A stretch of 64,000 bases of DNA from an uncultured bacterium (GTDB taxonomy: Bacteria; Verrucomicrobiota; Lentisphaeria; Oligosphaerales; Oligosphaeraceae): positions 140,972 to 204,971 of the forward strand of contig CACYQT010000004.1 in assembly GCA_902776645.1 (NCBI GenBank). The letters are read 5' to 3'. Shown piece after piece: positions 1-8,478 of this stretch (positions within the stretch are counted from its first letter, which is position 1; the number at the start of each line of letters is the position of its first letter). The position numbers and the translations under genes are program-made. Below the pieces are notes generated by a model. That model saw only the letters and a list, made by a program, of their open reading frames with translations. It made no database searches and was not told where the DNA came from.

Positions 1-35
1 AAACATTCTATTATAACCCTATCCTTTTTTTCACC

Positions 36-1193
36 ATGACCACCGATACTTTCCACGACGACACCTCCATCATCCAGTCGCAGCTTGACCAACGCGGCTT
101 GGTCTTCATCACCGAAGCGCGCACCTATCTCATCAGCCGCACGCTCATCATCCGTTCCCATACGCGACTCGTTTCCGCGCCAGGCGTCGTCTTCCGAGCC
201 GCCCCGAACTCGCGTTGCGCACTCATTGAAAATGAACATTTTGCGACAGCCGGACGTGATGAAGACATCCATATCGAAGGCGGCGTGTGGGACGGAAACT
301 GCGACGAAATGGGCCTTGACGCCTTCGAAGAAACCGCCGACTACAACCGCCTCGGCTTCGCCTACGATCCCGCTGTCTTCAAAGGAAAACTCATCCGCTT
401 CGCCCACATCGACAATATTTCATTGGAGAAAATGACCGTCAAGGATCCTGTCAGCTACGGCATCCAGATCGCGGACACGCGCCATTTCATCACACGCGAC
501 ATCATTTTCGACTACAACCACCATTTCGGCACCACCGACGGCGTCCACATCAACGGCCCCGCCGAGTTCGGCCTCATCGAAAACATCATGGGCACCACCA
601 ACGACGACATGGTTTCGCTAACGACTGTCGATGAAGCACATGCGGAAGTGACACGAGGTCCCATCAAGAACGTCGAAATCCGCAACATCTCCGCGACGGA
701 CGGCTATTCGGGCGTCCGCATCCTCTCTTGCGGCGAACCGTTGCTCCATGTCCGCGTCAGCGGCGTCTATGGCAGCTACCGCCACAACGCCGTGCTCGTC
801 TCGCAGCACAATGTCCACAAAGGCGAGCCTGTCTGGATGGACGACATCGCCATCGAACACGTCCATGCCCACAAGAGCAACCTCCGTCTGCAGCCGCCAT
901 GCCATAACCGTTGGGAAAAGAACGCCATCGAGACACTGTCCATCGTCTGGTTCGCATTCGGAAGCCGCGTCGGAAACGCCATCGTCCGTGATATTTACCG
1001 CTACGAAGACACGGAAACGGACGGACCGTTGGTCAGACTGGACAAAGACGTCCAGATCGACCGTCTCGTCATGGAAAACATCTCGCAAACCTGCCGCGAC
1101 GGCATCAATCCGCCGTTGATCGACAACCAGGCGACCATCAAGACGCTGCTGACATCCTGCATACAGGATGAAGCTTCGCCGTCCGCCCTCTGA
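36..1193 (+). CDS. Right-handed beta-helix protein, GH28 (polygalacturonase)-like
   Basis: This 385-residue protein reads as a right-handed parallel beta-helix of the pectinase type. Successive turns carry short hydrophobic strands (for example IRNISATDGYSGVRIL). The segments TTDGVHINGP (about residue 167) and TNDDMVSL (about 188) correspond to the NTDG and DD active-site turns of GH28 polygalacturonases, and SGVRIL sits near where the RIK turn would be. That points to hydrolysis of a uronic-acid or similar polysaccharide, but the canonical NTDGID, GDDC and GHG motifs are not exact, so the substrate is open. No signal peptide is visible, so the protein may be cytoplasmic and act on oligosaccharides. 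A TATTATAAC box at 9-17 could be the promoter -10, although it lies close to the start codon. The gene converges on the TRIC-family gene with a 29 bp gap. Confidence 0.75.
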   Translation: MTTDTFHDDTSIIQSQLDQRGLVFITEARTYLISRTLIIRSHTRLVSAPGVVFRAAPNSRCALIENEHFATAGRDEDIHIEGGVWDGNCDEMGLDAFEETADYNRLGFAYDPAVFKGKLIRFAHIDNISLEKMTVKDPVSYGIQIADTRHFITRDIIFDYNHHFGTTDGVHINGPAEFGLIENIMGTTNDDMVSLTTVDEAHAEVTRGPIKNVEIRNISATDGYSGVRILSCGEPLLHVRVSGVYGSYRHNAVLVSQHNVHKGEPVWMDDIAIEHVHAHKSNLRLQPPCHNRWEKNAIETLSIVWFAFGSRVGNAIVRDIYRYEDTETDGPLVRLDKDVQIDRLVMENISQTCRDGINPPLIDNQATIKTLLTSCIQDEASPSAL

Positions 1194-1222
1194 GAGACAA
1201 TCCGTCTGGCGGATGCCGGTTG

Positions 1223-1876
1223 TCATTCCCTTTCATGATGTTTGTCCGTCTGCTGCGCTCCGGGCAGATGGAAATTGTAGCGGATGGCAAGAAGGCGGAT
1301 GACCAAAACAAGCAGCGTCGTGACAATGAAGCAGGTGAAATCGGAGATCTCCAGCCATCCGTTTTTCTCCATCTTCAGCAACGCGATGTAGGCCAATCCA
1401 CCGATGAGAGAAGCGGTTGCGTAGAAATTGTTCACGAGGACGGCGGGAATCCGCCGCGCCATCACATCGCGCAAAATGCCGCCGCCAACGGCGGAAAGCA
1501 CGCCGCAGGTGGCGAGTCCGATCGGCCCAAGATGGTACAGATTCCCTTTCGCGACGCCCAACGCCGTGAACACGCCCAGCCCGAACGCGTCGCAGATGAG
1601 AATCACCTTCTGATGGTTTTCCAGCCGTTTGAAAAGAAAGAAGACGACAAGCCCCGTAATGATGCAAGCCGTCAGATAGATTTCATTCTGCAGAACGGCC
1701 ACGGGCGTGGCGCCGATCACCGTGTCCCGCACGATGCCGCCGCCGACTCCGACCAGACATCCGAACACGATGACGCCGAGCATGTCAAGCCGTAGCTTCA
1801 TGCCTGAAACGGCCCCCGTGATCGCAAAAATCACCGTGCCGAGCAAATCCGCGAAAAACATGAATTGGTCTGACAT
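1223..1876 (-). CDS. TRIC/UPF0126 family cation channel, YicG-like
   Basis: A membrane protein of about 217 residues with the two repeated UPF0126 units: FADLLGTVIFAITGAVSGMK followed by GCLVGVGGGIVRDTVIG, then ICDAFGLGVFTALGVAKG followed by GVLSAVGGGILRDVMARRIP. The paired GGGxxRD signatures and about seven hydrophobic helices identify the trimeric intracellular cation (TRIC) channel family. Bacterial members form homotrimeric K+-permeable pores in the inner membrane. An upstream TTG at 1915 would add 13 residues, but the ATG at 1876 has AGG upstream at a workable spacing and begins just before the first helix, so it is preferred. A TATAAT box on the minus strand (plus 1922-1927) lies about 46 bp upstream. 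The physiological role is unknown. Confidence 0.85.
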   Translation of the reverse strand: MSDQFMFFADLLGTVIFAITGAVSGMKLRLDMLGVIVFGCLVGVGGGIVRDTVIGATPVAVLQNEIYLTACIITGLVVFFLFKRLENHQKVILICDAFGLGVFTALGVAKGNLYHLGPIGLATCGVLSAVGGGILRDVMARRIPAVLVNNFYATASLIGGLAYIALLKMEKNGWLEISDFTCFIVTTLLVLVIRLLAIRYNFHLPGAQQTDKHHERE

Positions 1877-2062
1877 CGCCTGTTGATCCTGACATCCTGC
1901 CGTACTGACTGACAACCATATATTATAATGTACGTCTCATAACGAAATACGCAATAAAAGCCATGCCCATGCCGCATGGCTTCATTTATCCGCCGTCGAA
2001 TTGACAACGCCATTTCATCGGCTATCATAAGACAACACGCGTCAACCCACCCGCCAACGATT

Positions 2063-2905
2063 ATGAAATTCTACCGCCATTGGATCAAATGCACACGAGA
2101 CATCCCCCTGCCCGGAACAGACGGCAAGATGTTTCCGATGTCCGTCTACGGCCATTCCAACATTTCGCCGGAAGACGCCAAAGCCAGCGGGCAGCGGCTG
2201 CTCGACGCCTTCGCCAAACGGATCGTATCCCAACTCTCTCCATGGGAATATGATAGGGACGACCGTCCCATCCGCGAAGAGACGCTTCTGGAGCTATCGT
2301 CACGAAACATCGTGACACGCAACCGCTATGGCGCGGAAGTGCTCAATTCCACGCAGCTTGTGTTCATCGACGTGGACGGCGATCTTCCTTCCGGCAAAGG
2401 CTTTTTCGGATGGCTGGGCGGCCTGTTTTCGGATAAGTCGTCAGAAGACGCTGACGCAGAAGCACTTGCCCGTGTGGCAAGACTGGCCGAAAAGGCCGGC
2501 CATGCCCAAACGCATATCCGCGTCTATCGCACGAAGGCAGGTTACCGTCTGATGTTGCTAAATTGCGACACCGAAGGGAAATACAGCGGTGATCTGATGA
2601 AAGCCTTCCATGCGGATCCAACCTATGCGCGACTGTGCCGCATCCAGAACTGCTTCCGCGCACGTCTGACGCCCAAGCCATACCGTATCCGCCAGCGGAA
2701 AATCCGTTTCAATTTTCCGGAGACGGATGCGGAAGTTCTTGAAAAACAACATCAATGGCTGGCGGAATACAACGAAAAAATCACAACATTCGCGACATGC
2801 CGCTATATCGGCAGCCTCAACGGCCCCAACGGAATCGCCGCAAACGACGCGGCCCGCTACCATGACGAACGGACGAATGCCATGACCAATTTGCCGTTGG
2901 CGTGA
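2063..2905 (+). CDS. Conserved protein of unknown function with FIDVDGD and CFRARLTPKP motifs
   Basis: A soluble protein of about 280 residues with no signal peptide or membrane segment. I do not recognise a characterised family. Visible motifs are VFIDVDGD (about residue 98), RVYRTKAGYRLML (about 155) and the segment ADPTYARLCRIQNCFRARLT followed by PKPYRIR (about 183-210). From memory, very similar strings (R..RTaaGlRll and DplYvrLC..Q.cFRARLTPKPwR) occur in uncharacterised proteins of other bacteria, so this is probably a conserved orphan family. The DVD pair plus a downstream basic segment could suggest a nucleotide- or metal-binding site, but that is speculation. The ATG at 2063 is chosen over the in-frame ATG at 1976 because the upstream 29 residues look non-coding. 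The gene ends at a bidirectional terminator. Confidence 0.6.
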   Translation: MKFYRHWIKCTRDIPLPGTDGKMFPMSVYGHSNISPEDAKASGQRLLDAFAKRIVSQLSPWEYDRDDRPIREETLLELSSRNIVTRNRYGAEVLNSTQLVFIDVDGDLPSGKGFFGWLGGLFSDKSSEDADAEALARVARLAEKAGHAQTHIRVYRTKAGYRLMLLNCDTEGKYSGDLMKAFHADPTYARLCRIQNCFRARLTPKPYRIRQRKIRFNFPETDAEVLEKQHQWLAEYNEKITTFATCRYIGSLNGPNGIAANDAARYHDERTNAMTNLPLA

Positions 2906-2916
2906 CCGCCGCGATT

Positions 2917-2957
2917 CAAAAAAATCCAGAAGGCCGGAAAACAGCCTTCTGGATTTT
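2917..2957. terminator. Bidirectional rho-independent terminator
   Basis: A perfect stem AAATCCAGAAGGC / GCCTTCTGGATTT around a 9-nt loop has an A-run on its left and a T-run on its right. It would therefore terminate transcripts in both directions. It sits between two convergent genes, the unknown protein ending at 2905 and the hydrolase ending at 2984. Confidence 0.9.
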
Positions 2958-2983
2958 TGATGCACTGATTTTTTAAGTGAAAA

Positions 2984-4045
2984 TCACTTCAGATATTTCG
3001 TATAGAATGCGGCGATGCGGTCGAAGGGAATGATCTCCTTCTGATCATAAAGATCGCAATGGGAGGCACCTGGGACGATGACCAGTTCCTTGTTGCCGCC
3101 CTTCAGCATCTTGAAGGCGGTTTCGCCGAAATAGCGGGAATGGGCCTTTTCGCCATGCAGCACCATCACGGCGCTTTCAATTTCACCCGCGTAGGCGAGC
3201 AATTTGGCGTTCAGGAAGGACAGCGCGGAGGTCTTGTTCCAACCGTCGGTCGAATTCAACGAACGGGGATGATAGCCACGCGGCATCTTGTAATACGCAT
3301 GGTAGTCTTTGATGAACTGCGGGGCGTCCGCCGGAAGCGGATCAATGACGCCGCCCGCCCGTTCGGGAACCTTCCCGAAATCGACACTGCGCTGCGCGTT
3401 GAGCGCACGGCGCGTCTTCTGACGGGCCGCCGCATTGTCGTCCATGTCATAGTAGCCGTTGGCGACGACGCGCGTCATGTCGTACATCGTGGAGGCGACA
3501 GTCGCCTTGACACGTGTGTCGATGGCGGCGGCGTTGATGGCCATGCCGCCCCAGCCGCAGACGCCGAGAATGCCAATATGTTCCGCATCAACGTCTTCGC
3601 GGGAAATCAGATAATCGACCGCCGCCTGGAAATCCTCCGTGTTGATGTCCGGGGAGGCGACATAGCGCGGCATGCCGCCGCTTTCGCCCGTGAACGACGG
3701 ATCGAAGGCGATCGTCAGGAAACCGCGGTCCGCCAGTTCCTGCGCATAAAGTCCTGAGGACTGCTCTTTTACGGCGCCAAAGGGGCCCGACACGGCGATG
3801 GCCGCCAGACGCCCCGTCGCGCCTTTCGGCTTGTAGAGGTCCGCCGCCAGCGTGATGCCGAAGCGGTTCATGAACGTGACTTTGCTATGATCGACTTTGT
3901 CACTCAGCGGGAAGACTTTATCCCATTCCGTCGTCAGCGTGAGCTTTTGCGGATAGCTTCCGCTCTTAGAGCCGTTGATGTGGCAGCAGCCCGTGGCGAC
4001 CGCGAGGGACATGGCGATTGTGGAGAAAAGGAAGAATCGTTTCAT
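2984..4045 (-). CDS. Exported alpha/beta hydrolase, YcjY/dienelactone hydrolase-like, probable lipoprotein
   Basis: About 353 residues. The N-terminus MKRFFLFSTIAMSLAVATGC is a signal peptide ending in a lipobox-like ATGC, so the protein is probably lipid-anchored. The body is an alpha/beta-hydrolase: strand LAAIAVSGPFG, then GFLTIAFDPSFTGESGG, then the nucleophile elbow GILGVCGWGG, and a C-terminal VPGASHCDLYD that supplies the histidine. The elbow has cysteine where serine hydrolases have serine, as in dienelactone hydrolase and the YcjY group. The start at 4045 is set by CAGGAGA about 7 nt upstream; the upstream in-frame start at 4135 would bury the signal peptide. The substrate is unknown; an ester of a plant or polysaccharide fragment would fit the neighbourhood. 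It is transcribed divergently from the LysR gene, with repeat copy 1 between them. Confidence 0.8.
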   Translation of the reverse strand: MKRFFLFSTIAMSLAVATGCCHINGSKSGSYPQKLTLTTEWDKVFPLSDKVDHSKVTFMNRFGITLAADLYKPKGATGRLAAIAVSGPFGAVKEQSSGLYAQELADRGFLTIAFDPSFTGESGGMPRYVASPDINTEDFQAAVDYLISREDVDAEHIGILGVCGWGGMAINAAAIDTRVKATVASTMYDMTRVVANGYYDMDDNAAARQKTRRALNAQRSVDFGKVPERAGGVIDPLPADAPQFIKDYHAYYKMPRGYHPRSLNSTDGWNKTSALSFLNAKLLAYAGEIESAVMVLHGEKAHSRYFGETAFKMLKGGNKELVIVPGASHCDLYDQKEIIPFDRIAAFYTKYLK

Positions 4046-4200
4046 TTCATGGTCTCCTGTATGTTTGGGACGCCGTCGCATCCCGCGTTTTTCATCATGC
4101 CGGAAAGCCGTCGCCTCCGTGCTACTATCATTCATTTTCTTGTTTTTCCGAAAGGATTTTCTCTAAAACTTAGAGCTTCCGCATGAGATTCTTAGCCTCT

Positions 4201-4386
4201 CGCGAAGCGATAACAACCGCCGTGCAGACGGAGGCCATCTTGATCTTCAGCAATCCATCATGTTACGTCCACTAAAAACCTTCAGCACTTCGGCCGACGT
4301 CTGCGAGGCATTGATTGTATTATCAGTGTAATCCGTGTGATCTGTGGTTAAAAAATTTCGTGTTTTTTCGTGCCTTTCGTGGTTCC
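4201..4386. repeat. Dispersed intergenic element, copy 1 of 3
   Basis: The element begins CGCGAAGCG, has a left arm CCGCCGTGCAGACGGAGGCC (4217-4236) and a right arm CGGCCGACGTCTGCGAGGC (4290-4308) that pair as an imperfect hairpin. It ends in a TTTCGTG-rich tail finishing CCTTTCGTGGTTCC. Copies 2 and 3 (8479 and 27640) share the arms and tail, while the DNA between the arms is AT-rich and variable. The 4046-4568 gap between the divergent hydrolase and LysR genes otherwise holds only the LysR promoter. Confidence 0.85.
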
Positions 4387-4508
4387 CATTCAATGGTTTG
4401 GTTGCTGCTTGACCATTCCGTGTTTTTCAATCATCTCAACTGTCATGCCATTACTATATTTTTTATTTATGAAATAGCAAATACCTTGATTTTATATCAT
4501 CCTATGCC

Positions 4509-4538
4509 TTGAAGGCATATCACAAGACAATATATTAT
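4509..4538 (+). promoter_or_regulatory. Predicted promoter of the LysR gene
   Basis: TTGAAG at 4509-4514 and TATTAT at 4533-4538 (within TATATTATATTGG) are separated by 18 bp. They lie about 30 bp upstream of the LysR ATG. The same TTG plus TATATTAT arrangement recurs before several other genes in the window. Confidence 0.5.
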
Positions 4539-4568
4539 ATTGGTTTCAACCTCAAGGAGACGAACGAC

Positions 4569-5474
4569 ATGGAAATCAGAGTCTTGAAATATTTTCTGGC
4601 CGTCGCGCAGGAGGGCAGCCTCACGGCGGCGGCACGCCGCCTGGGCATTACACAGCCGACGCTGTCCCGCCAGCTGAAGGAACTGGAGGACGAACTCGGC
4701 CGGCAGCTCTATACGCGCGGCAGCCACCATGTCTCGCTGACGGCCGACGGCCTGCTGCTCCGCAAGCGGGCGGAGGAAATTCTGGACATCGTCGGCAAGA
4801 CGCGGACGGAACTCAAATCGGCCCATGAAATTGCGGGGGACATCTATGTCGGCGGCGGAGAAAGCGAGGCTATGTCATTGCTGGCGAACGTCATCGGGAT
4901 ATTTCGGAAGAAGCATCCGAACGTGCGGTTCCATCTTTTCAGCGGCAACGCGGAGGACGTGATGGAACGGCTGGACCGCGGCCGGCTGGATTTCGGCGTC
5001 CTGATCCAGCCCGTGGACATTTCCAAATACGACAGTCTGCCGCTTCCCGTAAAAGACACATGGGGGCTGCTAATGCGCAACGACCATCCGCTGACCGCCA
5101 AGACGGAAATCACGCCTGCGGACATGGAGGGGCTGACGCTTCTGATCTCCCGCCAGATTCTCAACCACGACGAATCGCAAAACCCTTGGCTGGAATGGAT
5201 TGGCAAGACGGTTGACGAACTGGACATCGCCCTCACCTACAATCTTATTTTCAACGCCGCCCTGCTTGTGCGGGCAGGCGTCGGTTGCGCCGTCACGCTG
5301 GACAAACTTGTCAACGCCACCGCCCAGAGCGACCTCTGCTTCCGTCCGTTCCTCCCGCGGCTTGAATCCAGTCTGGACATCGTCTGGAAGAAACACCAGG
5401 TCTTTTCATCCGCCGCCGCCGCGTTTCTAGAAGAAATTCGAACAAGCCTAAGCCTTTATGGACAAGAGCAATAG
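4569..5474 (+). CDS. LysR-family transcriptional regulator
   Basis: About 301 residues, the usual LysR length. The N-terminal winged helix-turn-helix is clear: MEIRVLKYFLAVAQEGSLTA followed by AARRLGITQPTLSRQLKELE. It is followed by a linker helix and a two-lobed effector-binding domain starting at GDIYVGGGESEAMSLLANVI. LysR proteins bind DNA as tetramers and respond to a small co-inducer. CAAGGAG at 4553-4559 sets the ATG at 4569; the TTG at 4509 lies inside the promoter. The usual target of a LysR protein is a divergent neighbour, so the lipoprotein hydrolase at 2984-4045 is a candidate target, although 523 bp with a repeat element separate the two. Confidence 0.9.
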   Translation: MEIRVLKYFLAVAQEGSLTAAARRLGITQPTLSRQLKELEDELGRQLYTRGSHHVSLTADGLLLRKRAEEILDIVGKTRTELKSAHEIAGDIYVGGGESEAMSLLANVIGIFRKKHPNVRFHLFSGNAEDVMERLDRGRLDFGVLIQPVDISKYDSLPLPVKDTWGLLMRNDHPLTAKTEITPADMEGLTLLISRQILNHDESQNPWLEWIGKTVDELDIALTYNLIFNAALLVRAGVGCAVTLDKLVNATAQSDLCFRPFLPRLESSLDIVWKKHQVFSSAAAAFLEEIRTSLSLYGQEQ

Positions 5475-5501
5475 GCCTTCTCATCCGCCGTTTTCGTCCC
5501 T

Positions 5502-7457
5502 TCATTCATCATCAAACAGACTGCCTTCCAACGCGTTGCGGACGACAAGAATGTATTTCGCCATGTCCAGCGGATCCACCGTGCGGCGCGGCGTCGTCTT
5601 GTCCGGCGTGCATTCGCATTCGCGGTAACCGTGCAGACGAACGTTCATGGAACCGCGGCCGCCCGTCGCCATCGCAAGCGTCGTCGCGTAGTCCAGACTG
5701 GTGCTGACGGGAATCAACGCGTCCAGCGTGACACGTTCGCCGTCCGTCGTCGTTTCCAGCACTTCGCCGCGCATGAGATTGACATCGTTCATGACGCGAC
5801 CGATGCAGTCTGCAGGAAGTCTAAATCGCGCTTTCAGAATCGGTTCCAGCAACTGGCTGCCGCCGTTGCGCAGGCCGTCCTGAATGCCGATGGGCGTCGC
5901 CACGACAAAATCCAGCGGATGCGTATGGACCAGATGGTGGTTGCCGCCGATCAGCGTGATATGCACATCCGTCACCTCCCAGCCGAGCCGCCCCTGCTTC
6001 AACGCCAACGGCAACGCCTGCTCCACCTGATGCTGATACCGCGCCATGATGTCCTTCACGGGAACTTTCGATTCGAACGTGACGCCGCTGCCGCGTGGCG
6101 CGGGTTCGATGAGAAAATCCATGATAGCCCAGCAGGGCTTCGGCATCGTGTAATCGACATGGCCGCGGGCGGCCTTCTGGATCGTCTCCTTGTAGATGAC
6201 GGTCGGTTTCGCGAAGGTCGCCTTCAGCTCAAAACGTGTCCGCAGCACCTCTTCCAGAATCTCCAGCTGGACGGTTCCCATAACGCGCAAGTTCAACTGG
6301 TCCAATGTCTTGATGTAGTTCACCTGCAACAGCGGATCTTCTTCGGAAAGCGTCTCGCAAGCCGTCCGCAAGGCGCGCATCTCCTCTGGTTTTTCCGGCA
6401 AAACCTGCACATTGATCAACGGCGAACGCAATTGGCCCGGCTGGACAGGGCGCGGCAGTTTCGCACGGTCGCCGAAGACATGGCCGATTTTCACATCGCC
6501 CAAACCATAGACGACGCCGACCTCCCCCGCCTGCAACGTCCCCAGATCGTCGCCATCGACGCCACGGATCTGCGTGATTTTCCGCTGATCCATTTTCTCC
6601 GCACCTGTCAGCAAATCAACACCTTGCGGAATGTCCAACGCCATTCGGTTCTCCAGACGGCCGCCGAACAACCGCACCCACAGGCCGCGCCCCATGACGC
6701 GATCCGTCATCGACGCAAACACGACGCCGCACAATTCATCGCCGCATGACGACGGCGGCGGCAGAAAATCCACGACGGCATCCAACAACGCCTCGACGCC
6801 TTCGTCCTTCAACGCGCTGCCGACATAGACGGGATGACACTTCCCGCCACGGGCCCATCCGGCGACTTTCGCCATAAGCGTTTCCCTTGCAATGGTTTTC
6901 CCATCCAGATACGCCTCCATCAATTCATCATCGTTGCCGCAGACATATTCCGTCAGTTCGGCTTCGTCCGACATCAAAACGACATCCGCCGTCAGCAGTT
7001 TGCGAATCTGCGCGACGGCTTCCGCCACATCCGCGCCGATGCGGTCGATTTTGTTGATGAAGAAAATGACGGGAACATGCTGTTCATGAAGCGCATGGAA
7101 CAGGACTTCCGTCTGCGGCTGGACGCCTTCCACGGCGTCCGCCAGCAGGACGGCGCCGTCCAACGCCCATAGCGACCGTTCGATTTCCGCAGAGAAATCC
7201 GTATGTCCAGGCGTGTCTATCAGATTGATATCCATGCCTTTCCATTGGAGACGGACGCATGTCGCCTTCACGGAGATGCCGCGCCGCCGTTCGATGGGCA
7301 GCGTGTCCGTATGGGCCGTCCCGTCATCGACGCTTCCCGCCTGCGACACGGCCCCCGCATGGACGAGCATCCGCTCCGAAAGCGTCGTCTTGCCTGCGTC
7401 AACGTGGGCGAAGACGCCGATGTTCCGTATGTTCATGTCTGTTTGTTTTTTGTTCAT
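5502..7457 (-). CDS. Translation-factor GTPase, TetM/EF-G-like (ribosomal protection family)
   Basis: A 651-residue GTPase with the full G-motif series: AHVDAGKTT (G1), RGISVKAT (G2), DTPGHTDF (G3) and NKIDRIGAD (G4). EF-G-like domains II to V follow. The length matches Tet(M)/Tet(O)/Tet(Q) ribosomal protection proteins rather than EF-G (about 700 residues), and the C-terminus (RTVDPLDMAKYILVVRNALE) has the style of TetM-like GTPases. True tetracycline protection needs domain IV loop residues I cannot align here, so resistance is not claimed. Related genes of this length in anaerobes often have no demonstrated resistance. Starts at 7457 and 7436 are both possible; 7457 has AGG about 10 nt upstream. 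It is transcribed divergently from the isomerase gene and converges on LysR with 27 bp between. Confidence 0.8.
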   Translation of the reverse strand: MNKKQTDMNIRNIGVFAHVDAGKTTLSERMLVHAGAVSQAGSVDDGTAHTDTLPIERRRGISVKATCVRLQWKGMDINLIDTPGHTDFSAEIERSLWALDGAVLLADAVEGVQPQTEVLFHALHEQHVPVIFFINKIDRIGADVAEAVAQIRKLLTADVVLMSDEAELTEYVCGNDDELMEAYLDGKTIARETLMAKVAGWARGGKCHPVYVGSALKDEGVEALLDAVVDFLPPPSSCGDELCGVVFASMTDRVMGRGLWVRLFGGRLENRMALDIPQGVDLLTGAEKMDQRKITQIRGVDGDDLGTLQAGEVGVVYGLGDVKIGHVFGDRAKLPRPVQPGQLRSPLINVQVLPEKPEEMRALRTACETLSEEDPLLQVNYIKTLDQLNLRVMGTVQLEILEEVLRTRFELKATFAKPTVIYKETIQKAARGHVDYTMPKPCWAIMDFLIEPAPRGSGVTFESKVPVKDIMARYQHQVEQALPLALKQGRLGWEVTDVHITLIGGNHHLVHTHPLDFVVATPIGIQDGLRNGGSQLLEPILKARFRLPADCIGRVMNDVNLMRGEVLETTTDGERVTLDALIPVSTSLDYATTLAMATGGRGSMNVRLHGYRECECTPDKTTPRRTVDPLDMAKYILVVRNALEGSLFDDE

Positions 7458-7462
7458 CGAAT

Positions 7463-7490
7463 TGCCTGCATGGTTTCTTTTTTACAATAT
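7463..7490 (+). promoter_or_regulatory. Predicted promoter of the sugar isomerase gene
   Basis: TTGCCT near 7463-7468 and TACAAT near 7485-7490 are about 15-16 bp apart, inside the divergent intergenic region. The overlapping TATATTA could also serve the minus-strand GTPase gene. Positions are approximate. Confidence 0.35.
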
Positions 7491-7551
7491 ATTACATTAT
7501 TGTCGTTTATTCGAATGAAAACACGCGCCAATCCACGGAAAGGAAGAAAAA

Positions 7552-8412
7552 ATGAAGCTCAGCATCAATCTTGATTATGTCATGCATCGTCGTCAAGGCG
7601 GTGATCGCCCTCTTGAAGACGCCTTGAAACTCTGCCGCGACGCAGGCATCAGGCATCTGGACTATCTGACGCCCATCAATGGCGAAGATTTTGAAGATCA
7701 GGCATATAGAGCGAAAAACATACTGGATTCGCTCGGCATGGTCGTCCACCAGACGCACTGCCCGTTCTTCCGCTACCAGGAGAACGGCCCCGAAATTTTC
7801 GCCGTGCAGTCCCTTCGCGCCGCGAAGGCCTCCGCGATTCTTGGCGCGAAGCACATGGTCCTCCACGCCGATGAATGGCCGCCGAAAGGCGAACCGTACA
7901 GCATCCACAAGGCGTTGAAATACAACTACGAACTCATCGCGCCAGTCGTCGAGGAATGCCTGAGGCTCGGCGTCCATCCCGCCTTCGAAAATCTCTTCGA
8001 CGAAAACGCCCGCCCGAAAGACACGGGTCGCGACCGCTACTGCGCCAACGCGGAGGAACTGCTCACGCTGATCGGCAAATTCAACGACGACCGCCTCGGC
8101 ATCTGTCTGGACACAGGGCATGCCCACGTCGGCCACAAGGAGCATTTTCTGGGCTTCGTCAACGCCATCGCCGACTACGTGACCTGCACGCATGTCCATG
8201 ACAACAAGAACCATGAGGACTCCCATCTGCCCGCCTTCCTCGGCACGATTCCGTTTGAGGAGGTCTTCGCTATCCTCAAGAAACACAACTATCAAGGCAC
8301 TCTCAGCTGGGAGATGGTCTACGGCCGCCTGCCAGACGAACTCATGCCTGTTCTGCTGAATTATCTCGCCAAATGCGGCGAATATCTTGGATGCGAACTG
8401 CCATTCGCATAG
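7552..8412 (+). CDS. Sugar phosphate isomerase/epimerase family protein (xylose isomerase-like TIM barrel)
   Basis: 286 residues, a complete AP_endonuc_2/xylose-isomerase-like TIM barrel. Metal-binding positions expected for the family are visible: Glu in HPAFENLFDE (about 145), Asp and His in CLDTGHAHVG (about 180), His in THVHDNKN, and Glu in GTLSWEMVYG near the end. These enzymes isomerise or epimerise keto-sugars, inositols or sugar phosphates in the cytoplasm, usually with a divalent metal. The exact substrate cannot be told from sequence. AGGAAG about 5 nt upstream fixes the ATG at 7552. Downstream, after a repeat-filled gap, lies a zinc sugar/polyol dehydrogenase on the same strand, which fits a shared sugar pathway. 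Confidence 0.85.
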   Translation: MKLSINLDYVMHRRQGGDRPLEDALKLCRDAGIRHLDYLTPINGEDFEDQAYRAKNILDSLGMVVHQTHCPFFRYQENGPEIFAVQSLRAAKASAILGAKHMVLHADEWPPKGEPYSIHKALKYNYELIAPVVEECLRLGVHPAFENLFDENARPKDTGRDRYCANAEELLTLIGKFNDDRLGICLDTGHAHVGHKEHFLGFVNAIADYVTCTHVHDNKNHEDSHLPAFLGTIPFEEVFAILKKHNYQGTLSWEMVYGRLPDELMPVLLNYLAKCGEYLGCELPFA

Positions 8413-8441
8413 CTAAAAGCTTAAAGCTTAAAGCTTAAAGC
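8411..8441. repeat. Heptamer tandem repeat (AGCTNAA)
   Basis: Four head-to-tail heptamers (AGCTAAA once, AGCTTAA three times, plus a trailing AGC) begin within the stop codon of the isomerase gene. The same heptamer family recurs near 29530-29570 and, in degenerate form, around 58990-59020. Confidence 0.8.
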
Positions 8442-8478
8442 AAAATACCATAATTCAACTTGACATCACTTTCTCCAG

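Noticed and set aside
5502..7457. Tetracycline resistance gene tet(M/Q/W)
   Set aside because: The family resemblance is clear, but residues needed for protection cannot be confirmed by eye and there is no mobile context.
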